Shown here in pieces: positions 17,161 through 26,394 of a stretch of DNA of 64,000 nucleotides. Source of the stretch: Bacteroidales bacterium (lineage in GTDB: Bacteria; Bacteroidota; Bacteroidia; Bacteroidales; GCA-2748055); NCBI GenBank assembly GCA_016936975.1, contig JAFGWU010000062.1, positions 57,629 through 121,628 of the forward strand. Direction: 5' to 3'. Position 1 is the first letter of the stretch. Each line of letters starts with the position of its first letter. Under the pieces are notes generated by a model, which did no database searches, had not been told where the DNA came from, and saw nothing but the letters and a program-made list of their open reading frames with translations. Position numbers and translations under genes: made by a program.

Positions 17161-18615
17161 ATGGCATTAAGAGATTTCATCCTTGCAGCATCGGTCCTTT
17201 CCCTGTTCCTGACGGGATGTTCATCCCGGAAGGGCGGAACAGAAAAAGGACAATTTCCTGAAAAACCGAATATTATTTACATCCTCGCGGATGACCTGGG
17301 GTACGGGGACCTGGGGGTGACCGGACAGCAGAAATTCACCACCCCGCATATCGATCAGCTGGCTGAGGCTGGGATGATGTTCACCCGCCACTATGCCGGC
17401 AGTACCGTTTGTGCGCCTTCACGTTCGAGCCTGATGACCGGTCTGCATACCGGCCATACGCCGATCCGGGGAAATCTTGGTGTGAAGCCTGAGGGGCAGA
17501 CCCCTTTGCCGGCAGGGTTCCTGACCATCGCCGAGGTATTGAAGCAGCAGGGTTATGTGACCGGTGCATTCGGGAAGTGGGGACTGGGGTATCCCGGTTC
17601 GGAGGGGGATCCGTTGAACCAGGGATTCGACACCTTTTTCGGTTACATCTGTCAGAGCCTGGCACACCGGTACTATCCGGAGTACCTCTGGCACGACAGC
17701 ATTAAATATTTTCTTGAGGGTAATGATCTGACCCGTACCGTCACCTATGCTCCCGATGTGATTCATCAGAAGGCCCTGGCATTTATTGAGGAGAACAGCC
17801 GTCATCCCTTCTTTCTCTATTACCCGCTCATCCTGCCCCATGCCGAACTGCTGGTCCCGGAGGATTCGATATTCTTAAAATACCTGGGCCGGTACGCGGA
17901 GGAACCATTTTCAGGGGGAGCGGGTGCCGATTACGGACCGGGGATGCGGAAAACCGGATATTGTTCCCAGGAGTATCCCCGTGCCACTTTTGCTGCCATG
18001 GTCAGCCGGCTCGACCTGTATGTGGGGGATGTGGTCGGGAAGCTGGAAGAGTTGGGGCTCACGGGGAATACCATCCTCATGTTTTCGAGCGACAACGGGC
18101 CCCACCGGGAGGGTGGAGCCGACCCGGAATTCTTCGACAGCAACGGTCCTTTGAGGGGCATCAAGCGGGATCTCTATGAAGGCGGCATCAGAATGCCTTT
18201 CATCGTGTCCTGGCCCGGTGTAATTGCCGGAGGGAGCAAAACGGATCATCTGTCGGCCTTCTGGGATCTCCTGCCCACCCTGGCGGATCTTACCGGTGCT
18301 GAAACGCCTCCGGGTCTGGATGGGATCTCGTTCCTGCCCCTGCTTCTCGGTGAAAAAGGAGAGCAGGACCACGACTATCTTTATTGGGAGTTCCATGAAG
18401 AGGACGGCAGGCAGGCGGTTCTGAAGGACGACTGGAAGGCAGTCAGAACAGGGGTAAAATTCAATCCCGACACCATTCCCGAACTCTATAACCTTGAAGA
18501 TGATCCTGGTGAGGAGCGCAATATCGCAGCAGATCATCCGGACATCGTAAGGGAGATGACCGCTTTGATGGAGGCTGCCAGGACGCCGTCAGAGCTGTTC
18601 AATTTCGGAAGGTAA
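17161..18615 (+). CDS. Sulfatase (family S1, formylglycine-dependent), lipoprotein
   Basis: Hydrolyses sulfate esters, probably on a polysaccharide. The start at 17161 (MALRDFILAAS) is preferred over the in-frame ATG at 17053 because it gives a clean lipoprotein signal ending LFLTGC. The active-site signature is CAPSR (Cys84, to be converted to formylglycine) in VCAPSRSSLMTGLHTG. The metal-binding Asp pair ILADDLGYGDLG (Asp44-Asp45) and the second metal site MFSSDNGPH (Asp-Asn) are present. At 484 residues it is of normal length. No sulfatase-maturing radical SAM enzyme is seen in the window, so one must be encoded elsewhere. It stands alone between repeat runs; the substrate is unknown. Confidence 0.93.
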   Translation: MALRDFILAASVLSLFLTGCSSRKGGTEKGQFPEKPNIIYILADDLGYGDLGVTGQQKFTTPHIDQLAEAGMMFTRHYAGSTVCAPSRSSLMTGLHTGHTPIRGNLGVKPEGQTPLPAGFLTIAEVLKQQGYVTGAFGKWGLGYPGSEGDPLNQGFDTFFGYICQSLAHRYYPEYLWHDSIKYFLEGNDLTRTVTYAPDVIHQKALAFIEENSRHPFFLYYPLILPHAELLVPEDSIFLKYLGRYAEEPFSGGAGADYGPGMRKTGYCSQEYPRATFAAMVSRLDLYVGDVVGKLEELGLTGNTILMFSSDNGPHREGGADPEFFDSNGPLRGIKRDLYEGGIRMPFIVSWPGVIAGGSKTDHLSAFWDLLPTLADLTGAETPPGLDGISFLPLLLGEKGEQDHDYLYWEFHEEDGRQAVLKDDWKAVRTGVKFNPDTIPELYNLEDDPGEERNIAADHPDIVREMTALMEAARTPSELFNFGR

Positions 18616-18724
18616 TTCCGGTTCCCGGTTTCCGGTTCCCGGTTCCCGGTTTCCGGTTCAGATTCTTTAATTAAATTCCGTAATTGCAAAAAATCGTGAA
18701 TATTCCACGCCAGGCATGGCGTGG
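18616..18724. repeat. 7-bp tandem repeats followed by a 7-bp-stem hairpin
   Basis: Directly after the sulfatase stop codon, 18616-18656 is a run of 6-7-bp units of the form ttcccgg or tttccgg. It is the same motif as at 16881-16915. Further on, CCACGCC (18705-18711) pairs with GGCGTGG (18718-18724) around a 6-base loop. The hairpin lies between two convergent genes and could act as a bidirectional terminator, although it lacks a T-run. Confidence 0.7.
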
Positions 18725-18739
18725 CTACACCCGACTGAT

Positions 18740-19702
18740 TTAGGTATTCTGCGTTTCCAGCTCCTCGGCGTCATCCACCGCGATTGGCGGTTTGGAGAAT
18801 TTCACCGGGATAAAGCGGGGGACCCTTTTGATGTAACCGGCATATTCCGTGTACTTTCCTGTGGAGATCGATTCGCTGAAGTCGGAGCTGCCCTTGAAAA
18901 GGATCACCAGCAGGAGCGCACCGGTGACCGACCAGTTCAGCCACGACCCGGTAGCGACCACGCTGAAAAAGTAGAACACGATCCATACCGCCTGTTCGGC
19001 GGCATAGTTGGGATGGCGCACAAGGTTCCAGAGGCCCGAACTCACAAATCCTTTTGCATACTCCTCCGGTATCGGTTCACCGGCCGATTTCAATCTGAGC
19101 TTTTCATTCTGGAAATTCCACTGCTGCTGATCGGCAATGGTTTCTATCACCAGCAGTCCTACTATGAGCAGGGCCAGAAACAGGTCCGCCCAGGTGAGGG
19201 GTCCGCTGTTCATGCTCTTCAGTGCGGGAAGGGTGAACAGGAAGATCACGGCCATCTGGTAAAAGGAGATGAAAAGCAGGTTGAAGGCAACCCATCTCCA
19301 TTTTGCCGCGAACTCGGGTTTGCTTTTCAGGATGGGCCAGCGGTAATCCTGCTCGCCGGTCCAGAATTTCCAGGTGAAGCCCCCGCGGCGGGTAAAATTA
19401 TAGGTCAGCCTGATCGCCCATAAAGAGACCAGCACTGCCATCAGAACCGGTCTGGCTTCAAATCCCGACCGGGCGGCAATCAGCCAGACGTACACCATGG
19501 GAATGGTGCTCCAGAGTTTATCGACCTGGCTGTAATTTTCGGTGGCGGAGCTGACCAGGAAAGCCAGGGAGGCGGCAACCAGATAAATGATTACCAGGTC
19601 GTTGAGTACATCTCTCTGAAGTTCTGTAAGGGGAACATCAAACAGGAACGCGAAGGGCACAATGATGAGTGTGACCACCAGGAGCAAAGCGGTTTTCCAC
19701 AT
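18740..19702 (-). CDS. DUF1295 / steroid 5-alpha-reductase-like membrane protein
   Basis: A 320-residue integral membrane protein with about seven hydrophobic segments. It matches the DUF1295 family, related to 3-oxo-5-alpha-steroid 4-dehydrogenases and isoprenylcysteine methyltransferases. Family landmarks are ENYSQVDKLWSTIP, RLTYNFTRRGG, GEQDYRWPIL and the C-terminal nucleotide/SAM-site-like GLWNLVRHPNYAAEQAVW. The enzymatic activity of bacterial DUF1295 proteins is not well known. It is convergent with the sulfatase gene and not obviously part of a carbohydrate pathway. Confidence 0.85.
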   Translation of the reverse strand: MWKTALLLVVTLIIVPFAFLFDVPLTELQRDVLNDLVIIYLVAASLAFLVSSATENYSQVDKLWSTIPMVYVWLIAARSGFEARPVLMAVLVSLWAIRLTYNFTRRGGFTWKFWTGEQDYRWPILKSKPEFAAKWRWVAFNLLFISFYQMAVIFLFTLPALKSMNSGPLTWADLFLALLIVGLLVIETIADQQQWNFQNEKLRLKSAGEPIPEEYAKGFVSSGLWNLVRHPNYAAEQAVWIVFYFFSVVATGSWLNWSVTGALLLVILFKGSSDFSESISTGKYTEYAGYIKRVPRFIPVKFSKPPIAVDDAEELETQNT

Positions 19703-19895
19703 GAGACAAATGTATTTTAGTTAGCAACGAGTAAATATAATAATCTTTGAGAAACCAGCCGAACGGAATCACCATGCTGAGCTCGAGAGCCCGGTTCACT
19801 GCTGCCAGCCAGGAGAGGAATCTGTGTAAATTACCCGGGTTAATTTTTGGTGATCAGGCTAATGCGGTATTACGTAATTATGCTGTTGCCTCAGG

Positions 19896-20198
19896 ATGCT
19901 ATTGGGTAATGTCTTACAGCAACCTGACAGAGTTATCGAAGTGGGCATATCGGAAATTGCTTATAAAAAATTCGACAATACTGAAGGGCCTGTTTATAAG
20001 ATCATGCTCAGCGATGTTGAACGGATCAGGTATGAGAACGGATCTGAAGACGTGTTTGGAGAACCGTTCACCGGAGATTCGGCTGAAACGGAACCGGCGG
20101 CAGAAGCTCTGCCGGATGCCGTGGATACCGTTTCTGTGAAACCGTTCAGGCATTACCTGATGGGAGGTTTCAATTTTATCACCCGGAAAAACAAATAG
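19896..20198 (+). pseudogene. Truncated copy of a small secreted Bacteroidetes protein
   Basis: The core VIEVGISEIAYKKFDNTEGPVYKIM followed by VERIRYENGSEDVF resembles a widespread Bacteroidetes family whose members start with a signal peptide and a segment like 'KNGDRIEAKVIEVG'. Here those N-terminal parts are absent. The open frame starts at an ATG only 12 codons before the core, and upstream sequence (19747-19895) does not restore it in another frame. I read it as the 3' remnant of such a gene. It could be translated as a 100-residue cytosolic protein, but nothing supports that. Confidence 0.5.
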
Positions 20199-20226
20199 GG
20201 ACAGAAATTCCGGCGAACCTGCTTAC

Positions 20227-22680
20227 TTAATCCTTCTGCCGGTAACTTAACCGGTTGATTTCCCGTTCCGGCACCAGTGCCTTTGAAACGGTACCCGCGT
20301 TTAGCCCGACGGGAACGTTGAAAACGGCAGTTTCCCTGATATCACGGGAAGATGCCCCAATCATGAGGGTATAATCGCCGGGCTCAACGATCCAGCAGGA
20401 GTTGGTTTCATCGAACGATGCAAGGTCCCTTTCTGTAATGGTAAACCGCATGGTTTCAATCTCGCCGGGTTCCAGGAGCCCGGTTTTCCCGAAAGCCGCC
20501 AGCTCCATTGCGGGCTTATCCAATTTTCCTTCAGGGGCGGAGACATAAACCTGCACCACTTCCCGTCCGGCGAGGTTCCCGGTGTTTTTCACATCAACGG
20601 AAAAGGTCATCTTATTTTTAAAGCGGGAGACATCCGTTTCAAGGTTGCTGTATTCGAAACCGGTATAGGAGAGACCATATCCGAATTCGTAGGCTACGGG
20701 GACGTCGAATGTATTGTAATACCGGTAACCGACGTATATGTCCTCTTCATAAACCACTTCCCATGGCACGCGGCGCATAAAGGAGAAGCCCGATACATCC
20801 TTCGAAGGATCCTCTCGGCCGGATCCGTCGGGATGACCCGGAAAATTTCTTACAGTGGGGGTATCATCATAGGAGAGCGGGAATGTAGCGGCCAGTTTGC
20901 CGGAGGGGTTCACCTTCCCGGTAAGGATATCGGCAACGGAGTTCCCGGCTTCTTGTCCGGGCATCCATGCGCAGAGGATGGCATCGGGATAATCCTTCCA
21001 GCCGGCGGTTTCAATTGGGCTCCCGATGTTCAGAATGACAACCACTTTTTTATTCTGAGCGCGGAAAGCCTTCGATATGTTTTCAAGCAGTTCCTTTTCC
21101 GTGCCGGTCAGGTAGTAGTCACCCGGCTCCGCCTTCCTGTCCGCCCCTTCGCCGGTCGTGCGGCCTATGGTTACCAGGGCCACATCGTTTTCACCGGCCA
21201 TTTTTTCAGCCAGCTCCAGGGAAACCTTCATCTCTTCAACCGGTTCTTTGGCCTTCATCATCATCGCAAAGAAGTTTTTCGGAGGACCTGCTTTTTCCCG
21301 TGTTTCCCGGATGTACTTTTCATAGATACCCGACAGTTCCTCGTTGGCAGTGAGTCCGGCGTTTCTTAATCCTTCAACCAGGGAGACGGTATAAGCTTCA
21401 TTGACATCACCGCTTCCGGTGCCGCCCGAAATAAATTCATAGGAGAGGTTTCCGAAAACGGCGATCCGTTCAGTGCCCTGTTGTAATGGCAATGCGTCAT
21501 CCCTGTTCTCAAGCAGGACCATTCCTTCAGCGGCTGTCTTCCTGGTAATATCCGCATGGGCTTCCAGGTCGGGCATTCCGGAAACACTGTAGCCCCTGTA
21601 TCTCGGGGTCTTCATCATAACCGACAGGATCCTGGCAAGGTTCCTGTCGAGGATATCTTCTTCAAGGGTGTTGTTCTTCACCGCCTCTATCAGGGTTTTT
21701 ATCTGTTTCTTATCCCCGGGCATGATCATATCGTTTCCGGCCTTCATCTGTGCCACGACATCACTGCCTCCGCCCCAGTCGGTCATGACATAGCCCCTGA
21801 ATCCCCAGTCATCACGAAGGATTTTAGTAAGGAGATCGTAACTTTCGGATGTATAGGCCCCGTTGATTTTATTGTAGGAGGACATGATTGTCCATGGTTG
21901 CGCTTCTGTAACGGCAATCTCAAATCCCCGCAGGTAGATTTCGCGGAGCGCCCTTTCACTGACAATCGTATTGACCGACATCCGGGAGGTCTCCTGGTTA
22001 TTGGCTGCGAAATGCTTGGGAGAAGTTCCGACGCCGTTGGACTGGATCCCTTTCACCATGGCGGCGGCCATTTTACCGGTGACCAGAGGGTCCTCGGAGA
22101 AGTATTCGAAGTTTCTGCCGCAGAGGGGATCACGCTGTAGGTTCAGGCCGGGTCCCAGGATGATATCGGCTCCGTATTCCAGTACCTCTTCACCCATTGC
22201 CCTGCCCACCTGGTTGACCAGGTCGGTGTTCCAGGTGCATGCCAGCAGGGTGGCTATCGGGAAGGCGGTGCAGTAAAAGGTTTTCTCCTCCCCTTTTCTT
22301 TCAGGAGATATGCGCAGTCCTGCAGGACCGTCGGCGAGAGCCTGTGAGGTAATATCGAGTCCGGGGTATTCTGCCGTAAATCCCGCAGCCCCGGGAAGGT
22401 ATGACCTCACCCGATTGACCATATTGGTGTAAGCGGTATCCGGATCTTCCGGCCGATCTTTTCTGAACTGCTCCGCTATGGAGTCGGGCAACTCAAAGTG
22501 CATGCCGGTCCCGACAATTACCCGGGCTTTCTGTTCCAGGGTCATGGAAGCGATGATGTTATTGATCTGTTCCTGCCGCTTCTTACCGGTATCTGTTGAA
22601 CATTGATATAGCAATGTTACCAGGAGTAAGGGGATTATGCTTTTACTGATGCTGTAAGTAACGTTATGGAGTTGTTTCAT
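20227..22680 (-). CDS. GH3 beta-glycosidase, lipoprotein
   Basis: Glycoside hydrolase family 3, 817 residues from the chosen start at 22680 (MKQLHNVTYS); an in-frame ATG 24 bp upstream is possible. The signal ends LLYQC, so it is probably a lipoprotein. N-terminal barrel landmarks: LADGPAGLR, GPGLNLQRDPLCGRNFEYFSEDP-type sequence, SPKHFAANNQE and the nucleophile segment GYVMTDWGGGSD (Asp about 301). The sandwich domain follows (VALVTIGRTTGEGADRK) and then an Fn3-like C-terminus. It is of a different subgroup from the BglX-type gene earlier in the window. Given the esterase and GH43 neighbours, a beta-xylosidase or beta-glucosidase acting on hemicellulose fragments is plausible, but the specificity is not readable. 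It heads away from a carboxylesterase gene on the same strand, 44 bp downstream of it. Confidence 0.9.
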   Translation of the reverse strand: MKQLHNVTYSISKSIIPLLLVTLLYQCSTDTGKKRQEQINNIIASMTLEQKARVIVGTGMHFELPDSIAEQFRKDRPEDPDTAYTNMVNRVRSYLPGAAGFTAEYPGLDITSQALADGPAGLRISPERKGEEKTFYCTAFPIATLLACTWNTDLVNQVGRAMGEEVLEYGADIILGPGLNLQRDPLCGRNFEYFSEDPLVTGKMAAAMVKGIQSNGVGTSPKHFAANNQETSRMSVNTIVSERALREIYLRGFEIAVTEAQPWTIMSSYNKINGAYTSESYDLLTKILRDDWGFRGYVMTDWGGGSDVVAQMKAGNDMIMPGDKKQIKTLIEAVKNNTLEEDILDRNLARILSVMMKTPRYRGYSVSGMPDLEAHADITRKTAAEGMVLLENRDDALPLQQGTERIAVFGNLSYEFISGGTGSGDVNEAYTVSLVEGLRNAGLTANEELSGIYEKYIRETREKAGPPKNFFAMMMKAKEPVEEMKVSLELAEKMAGENDVALVTIGRTTGEGADRKAEPGDYYLTGTEKELLENISKAFRAQNKKVVVILNIGSPIETAGWKDYPDAILCAWMPGQEAGNSVADILTGKVNPSGKLAATFPLSYDDTPTVRNFPGHPDGSGREDPSKDVSGFSFMRRVPWEVVYEEDIYVGYRYYNTFDVPVAYEFGYGLSYTGFEYSNLETDVSRFKNKMTFSVDVKNTGNLAGREVVQVYVSAPEGKLDKPAMELAAFGKTGLLEPGEIETMRFTITERDLASFDETNSCWIVEPGDYTLMIGASSRDIRETAVFNVPVGLNAGTVSKALVPEREINRLSYRQKD

Positions 22681-22724
22681 TATGTAATACTTTTTATTAT
22701 CCAATTTACGCGAATAACCGGTTT

Positions 22725-24398
22725 TTAAAGCAGGATCCTGCCTTCCCTGTCGGGGTCGTTTTTCACTTCAGAGACATCATTCAGTATCATGGTCTCACCA
22801 TTTTTCGCCGTAAATTGCGGCCAGTCAGGCAGACCACCGCCGTTGGGAGTCCCGGTTTTCATAAACCGGACAAGGGCATCCGCCATTTTATCCGAAAGCT
22901 GTTTGGGGCGTTTGCCGCCGCCAGTATGGGTCAGCATCACGTCGGTGTTTGCGAACCAGAAGCAGATATCCAGGCAATGGAAAGCCCGCATACGATTATT
23001 GAAGAGCGGCGGTTCCCAGCCAAACCAGGCCACATATACCGGCGCGGGCTGGTTCGCCTTGGAAGTAGCTGTTTCCACGACGCCCTGGCGATTGCTGGCG
23101 ATCATGGTCATCAGCTCAACCGGTCGGGCCTCGGGGAAGGCTTTTTCATAAGCGTTGTATACTGCCTCTGCTTTTTCGCCCAGGCCGCCCCTGAACCCGG
23201 CGCGTTCCTTCAGGCTCTCAATGGCTTTCTCTTTCGTGATGTTCTCGAGTTCGGGATTGGTCCTGGCGGCCGACCATTCGTGGAAGGTACTGCAAATCAG
23301 CATTGGAACGTCCGATGACAGTCCTTCTGCTTCAGAGAAAAATTTCCCGGAAGGGATGTTACGGTCATCCGCTACGGGACCGAAGCTCCCCCTGAACCGT
23401 CCGGCATTGCCGGATTCCTCGGCATATTTGCGGGCGGCTCTCCCGGTCAGCAGGATGTAATCTTTCCAGGGCAAATCCTGCAGCTTATCGATTTCAGACG
23501 GTTTCAGTCCGGCTTCTTTAAGGATATACTCTCCCATTTTTCCGGAGAATACCGGGTCGGCAGCGCTGGTTGTTGATCCGCTGAGGGGAACCATTTTATG
23601 AAACAGTCCCTTTGCTTCGGGCATGGCTGCCAGGATGCAGACCTTGGCACCGCCTCCCGACTGTCCCATGATGGTCACGTTACCCGGATCACCACCGAAA
23701 TTTTCGATGTTTTTCCGGACCCATTTCAGGGCGGCTACCATATCAAGCGCCCCGACATTGCCCGAATCGGCATATTTTTCTCCTCCCACGCCGGAGAGGT
23801 CAGAGAATCCGATCGGTCCCAGCCGGTGGTTGATGGAACAGAACACGATATCGCCCCTGCGGCTCAGGTTCTCCCCGTCGTACCCATCCTGTTCGATGCC
23901 GTTCCCGTTGGTATATCCCCCTCCGTGCAGCCAGACCAGGACCGGCCGTTTCTTTCCGTCGGCGATAGCCGGGGTCCAGATATTGAGCTTCAGACAGTTT
24001 TCGCTCACGTCGTCGTAATTCCAGTGATCCACGAACGACTGGTAAATATCGGCATAGCGGTTATCCATGATCTGCGGGGCCGAGTTGCCCCACCACACTG
24101 CGGGATACACATCCTCCCAGGGCTCCGGTATGCGGGGAGGCATGAACCGGTTCTTCCCGCCGGTATCGGCCCCGTACGGGATCCCCCTGAACTGGTAAAT
24201 TCCCCGGAGGAGGAAACCTTTAACCTTTCCGTATGTTGTTTCGGCCAGAGCGATATCATCACCGATAAAGAGTTGCTGGTCGTCATTCACCGTGGTTTTG
24301 CCGGGGGACGCACATCCGTTAAATGGGACCGATGCCAGACCCAGTCCGGCCGTACCGGCACCCAGTGTTACAAAGAAATCACGTCTGTTTGTTTTCAT
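22725..24398 (-). CDS. Type B carboxylesterase with twin-arginine-like signal
   Basis: A 557-residue alpha/beta hydrolase of the carboxylesterase/para-nitrobenzyl esterase family. The N-terminus MKTNRRDFF followed by a Gly-rich hydrophobic stretch is a Tat-type signal, with a Cys (NGCAS) that could be lipidated. Landmarks: FRGIPYGA, the oxyanion segment VLVWLHGGGY, the nucleophile elbow GQSGGGA (Ser247), and a C-terminal ENCLKLNIWTP-type sequence in the N-half. The exact His and Glu of the triad are less certain. It is exported, 11 bp downstream of the CE1 gene and 44 bp upstream of the GH3 gene. A role in removing ester groups from hemicellulose is inferred from context. Confidence 0.88.
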   Translation of the reverse strand: MKTNRRDFFVTLGAGTAGLGLASVPFNGCASPGKTTVNDDQQLFIGDDIALAETTYGKVKGFLLRGIYQFRGIPYGADTGGKNRFMPPRIPEPWEDVYPAVWWGNSAPQIMDNRYADIYQSFVDHWNYDDVSENCLKLNIWTPAIADGKKRPVLVWLHGGGYTNGNGIEQDGYDGENLSRRGDIVFCSINHRLGPIGFSDLSGVGGEKYADSGNVGALDMVAALKWVRKNIENFGGDPGNVTIMGQSGGGAKVCILAAMPEAKGLFHKMVPLSGSTTSAADPVFSGKMGEYILKEAGLKPSEIDKLQDLPWKDYILLTGRAARKYAEESGNAGRFRGSFGPVADDRNIPSGKFFSEAEGLSSDVPMLICSTFHEWSAARTNPELENITKEKAIESLKERAGFRGGLGEKAEAVYNAYEKAFPEARPVELMTMIASNRQGVVETATSKANQPAPVYVAWFGWEPPLFNNRMRAFHCLDICFWFANTDVMLTHTGGGKRPKQLSDKMADALVRFMKTGTPNGGGLPDWPQFTAKNGETMILNDVSEVKNDPDREGRILL

Positions 24399-24409
24399 TT
24401 TATGTTCGA

Positions 24410-25579
24410 TTATTTAAATAATTCTTGTACAAATTCTGAAAGGTATATCCGCCAGTTGGACCAGGTATGGCCGCCCTCGCTTTCCCGGTATATATAGGGC
24501 ATGCCCATCGCATCCAGCCTGGCCCGGTACTCTTCAACCGCCCCGTACAGGAAATCGGCTTTCCCGATGGCGATCCAGTACAGTTCGTAACCGTTCTCCA
24601 TTTGTTTCTTCAGGGTGGCTTCAAAATCGTCGTATACTTTTGAATCCGCCGATTCATTCGGCAGAATGGCAGGGGAGAAGAGGCCGATATAATCAAAAGT
24701 ATTGGGATAGTATCTGGATATATGCAATGTATGGTAACCGCCCATCGACAATCCTGCTATGGCACGGCCCTCTTTTTTTGGGATCACCCTGTAATTACCC
24801 TCCACAAATTTGATGATATCCATGAACGTTTCCTCCATTTTCCCGTCCATGGTGTTGGGAAGCTGGAAGGAAGGTTTGATGAATCCCTCGGGGCCTTCAC
24901 CGGGTGCGGCCTGCTGTGAAACGTTCCCGTTGGGCATGACCACGATCATAGGTTTGGCTTTGCCACTTGCGATGAGATTGTCCATAATCTGGGCGGTTCC
25001 TCCCAGTGCGATCCAGGCCTCTTCATCTCCTCCGACTCCATGGAGAAGGTAGAGCACGGGATATTTTTCCCTGCTGTTCTCGTATCCAGGAGGGGTATAG
25101 ATGCTAATCCGCCGGGTTTTGTTGTTTCCGGGAGAGTCGTACCATCTCCGTGCCACGGTTCCATGCGGCACGTCGTTTACCCTGTAGAGGCCGGCCCGTC
25201 CGTCACCTAAAATAAACACATTGGTGACCCTTGCCACATCGCGGATCAGGTTAACATTATTGGGATCGTGGCAGTTCAGGCCGTCGACGGTGAACAGATA
25301 GCTGTATAACTCCGGTTCCAGTACACCGGTGGTATAGGTCCATATCCCGTCCTCCCCTTTTTCCATTATTTCGGAGCCGGGGGTCCATCCCTGCCAGGGC
25401 ATCCAGTCACCGGTAATTTTCACTTCAGTGGCATTTGGAGCCTGCAGTCGGAATGTAACCGTATAATCGTCATGTATTTCCGGGGAAACGATTTCCGATC
25501 CGCCCCAGAGGGCTTGCTGGGAGATTAAGGCTGCCGAGGAGAGCAAAAGACCTGCAGCAGCGAACAGTAGTTTTTTCAT
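24410..25579 (-). CDS. CE1-type esterase with N-terminal CBM48-like (E-set) domain
   Basis: A 389-residue secreted esterase resembling feruloyl/acetyl-xylan esterases. Signal peptide residues 1-20 (AALISQQA). Residues about 28-120 are a CBM48/E-set beta-sandwich (YTVTFRLQAPNATEVKITGD, YSYLFTVDG). Residues about 145-389 are the hydrolase: YPVLYLLHGVGGDEEAW, nucleophile elbow AGLSMGGY (Ser278) and the catalytic His in EGGHTWSNW near the end. The domain pairing is common in Bacteroidetes xylan loci. The gene is first in a run of three minus-strand genes (CE1, type B esterase, GH3) with tight spacing, consistent with an operon for hemicellulose side chains. Confidence 0.9.
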   Translation of the reverse strand: MKKLLFAAAGLLLSSAALISQQALWGGSEIVSPEIHDDYTVTFRLQAPNATEVKITGDWMPWQGWTPGSEIMEKGEDGIWTYTTGVLEPELYSYLFTVDGLNCHDPNNVNLIRDVARVTNVFILGDGRAGLYRVNDVPHGTVARRWYDSPGNNKTRRISIYTPPGYENSREKYPVLYLLHGVGGDEEAWIALGGTAQIMDNLIASGKAKPMIVVMPNGNVSQQAAPGEGPEGFIKPSFQLPNTMDGKMEETFMDIIKFVEGNYRVIPKKEGRAIAGLSMGGYHTLHISRYYPNTFDYIGLFSPAILPNESADSKVYDDFEATLKKQMENGYELYWIAIGKADFLYGAVEEYRARLDAMGMPYIYRESEGGHTWSNWRIYLSEFVQELFK

Positions 25580-25673
25580 TTTGAATCGATTTATAAAAGG
25601 AAGTATTCAGAGTGGTTCATTTCCTATGCAAATTATAAATCTAATCTGAAAAAATGAACGGATGAGGGAAAAA

Positions 25674-25729
25674 AGGTTCAAGGCTCAAGGATTAAGGCTC
25701 AAGGTTTAACGGGTTCAGGGTTCAGGGTC
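25674..25729. repeat. Short 7-bp tandem repeats in an intergenic gap
   Basis: Units of the form aggttca/aggctca and ggttcag are arranged in imperfect tandem array between two minus-strand genes (25580-25776). The 7-bp period is the same as in the ttcccgg arrays elsewhere in the window. The array seems to be another member of the same class of simple repeats. No coding function. Confidence 0.7.
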
Positions 25730-25776
25730 TTGATTTACATTAACCTGATCATTGAGGGTTGAATATTGAGTGTTGA

Positions 25777-26355
25777 TTATTCTATATTGATGACCAGCTC
25801 CTCCAGCGGCCGTTTGGGCACGTGGTGCACACCATGCTTATCGCGCCAGTATTTGATGTCTCCCGCTTTCACCGGTTCCAGGACGACCTGTTCGGCGGGT
25901 TTCCCGATTGCGATCACCTGGATGATCCTGAGGTGCGGGGGGATGTTAAGGATCTCCGTGAGGGTCTCTCTCTGCACTGAAGCGATGATACAGCCGCCCA
26001 GTCCTTTTTCAGCGGCGGTAAGCAGGATGCTCTGCGCGGCGATGCCGTCGTCGCAATAATAGTCTGTGGCCAGCGTGGTGTCGTGCATCTGGACAATGTA
26101 AGCGGCGGGGCGTTCTCCCTTTGCAGGTCCGGGCCAATCTTCCAGGTATCCGGCCCATGTCAGGCAGGAGAAGATTTTTGCATTCAACGCCCGGTCATTG
26201 GAGAGGATGTATTTCAGTGGCTGGGCGTTCCTGGCGGAGGCAGAGCACCTTGCGGCATCGATCATCTCCAGCAGGTCATCGCGTGAAACAGCATGGGATT
26301 CGTCGAACCGGCGGTAGCTCCGGTTGCGGAGGATGAGTTCTTTCAGTGTGTTCAT
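25777..26355 (-). CDS. Nitroreductase-family flavoprotein
   Basis: A 192-residue protein of the FMN-dependent nitroreductase superfamily. It begins MNTLKELILRNRSYRRFDES, with the typical Arg-Ser-x-Arg FMN-phosphate segment, then ARCSASARNAQPLKYIL and, later, GIAAQSILLTAAEKGLGGCII, both standard in this family. It ends with RPLEELV. These cytosolic enzymes reduce nitro groups, quinones or other acceptors with NAD(P)H; the native substrate cannot be told. It is separate from the carbohydrate genes and has no signal peptide. Confidence 0.9.
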   Translation of the reverse strand: MNTLKELILRNRSYRRFDESHAVSRDDLLEMIDAARCSASARNAQPLKYILSNDRALNAKIFSCLTWAGYLEDWPGPAKGERPAAYIVQMHDTTLATDYYCDDGIAAQSILLTAAEKGLGGCIIASVQRETLTEILNIPPHLRIIQVIAIGKPAEQVVLEPVKAGDIKYWRDKHGVHHVPKRPLEELVINIE

Positions 26356-26394
26356 AGTGTTGTGTTTTGTTGCACGTTTGATAGATAGAATGTT

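Noticed and set aside
23598..24497. A 299-codon plus-strand open frame opposite the type B carboxylesterase
   Set aside because: Shadow of the esterase gene; the esterase frame carries the nucleophile elbow and Tat-type signal.
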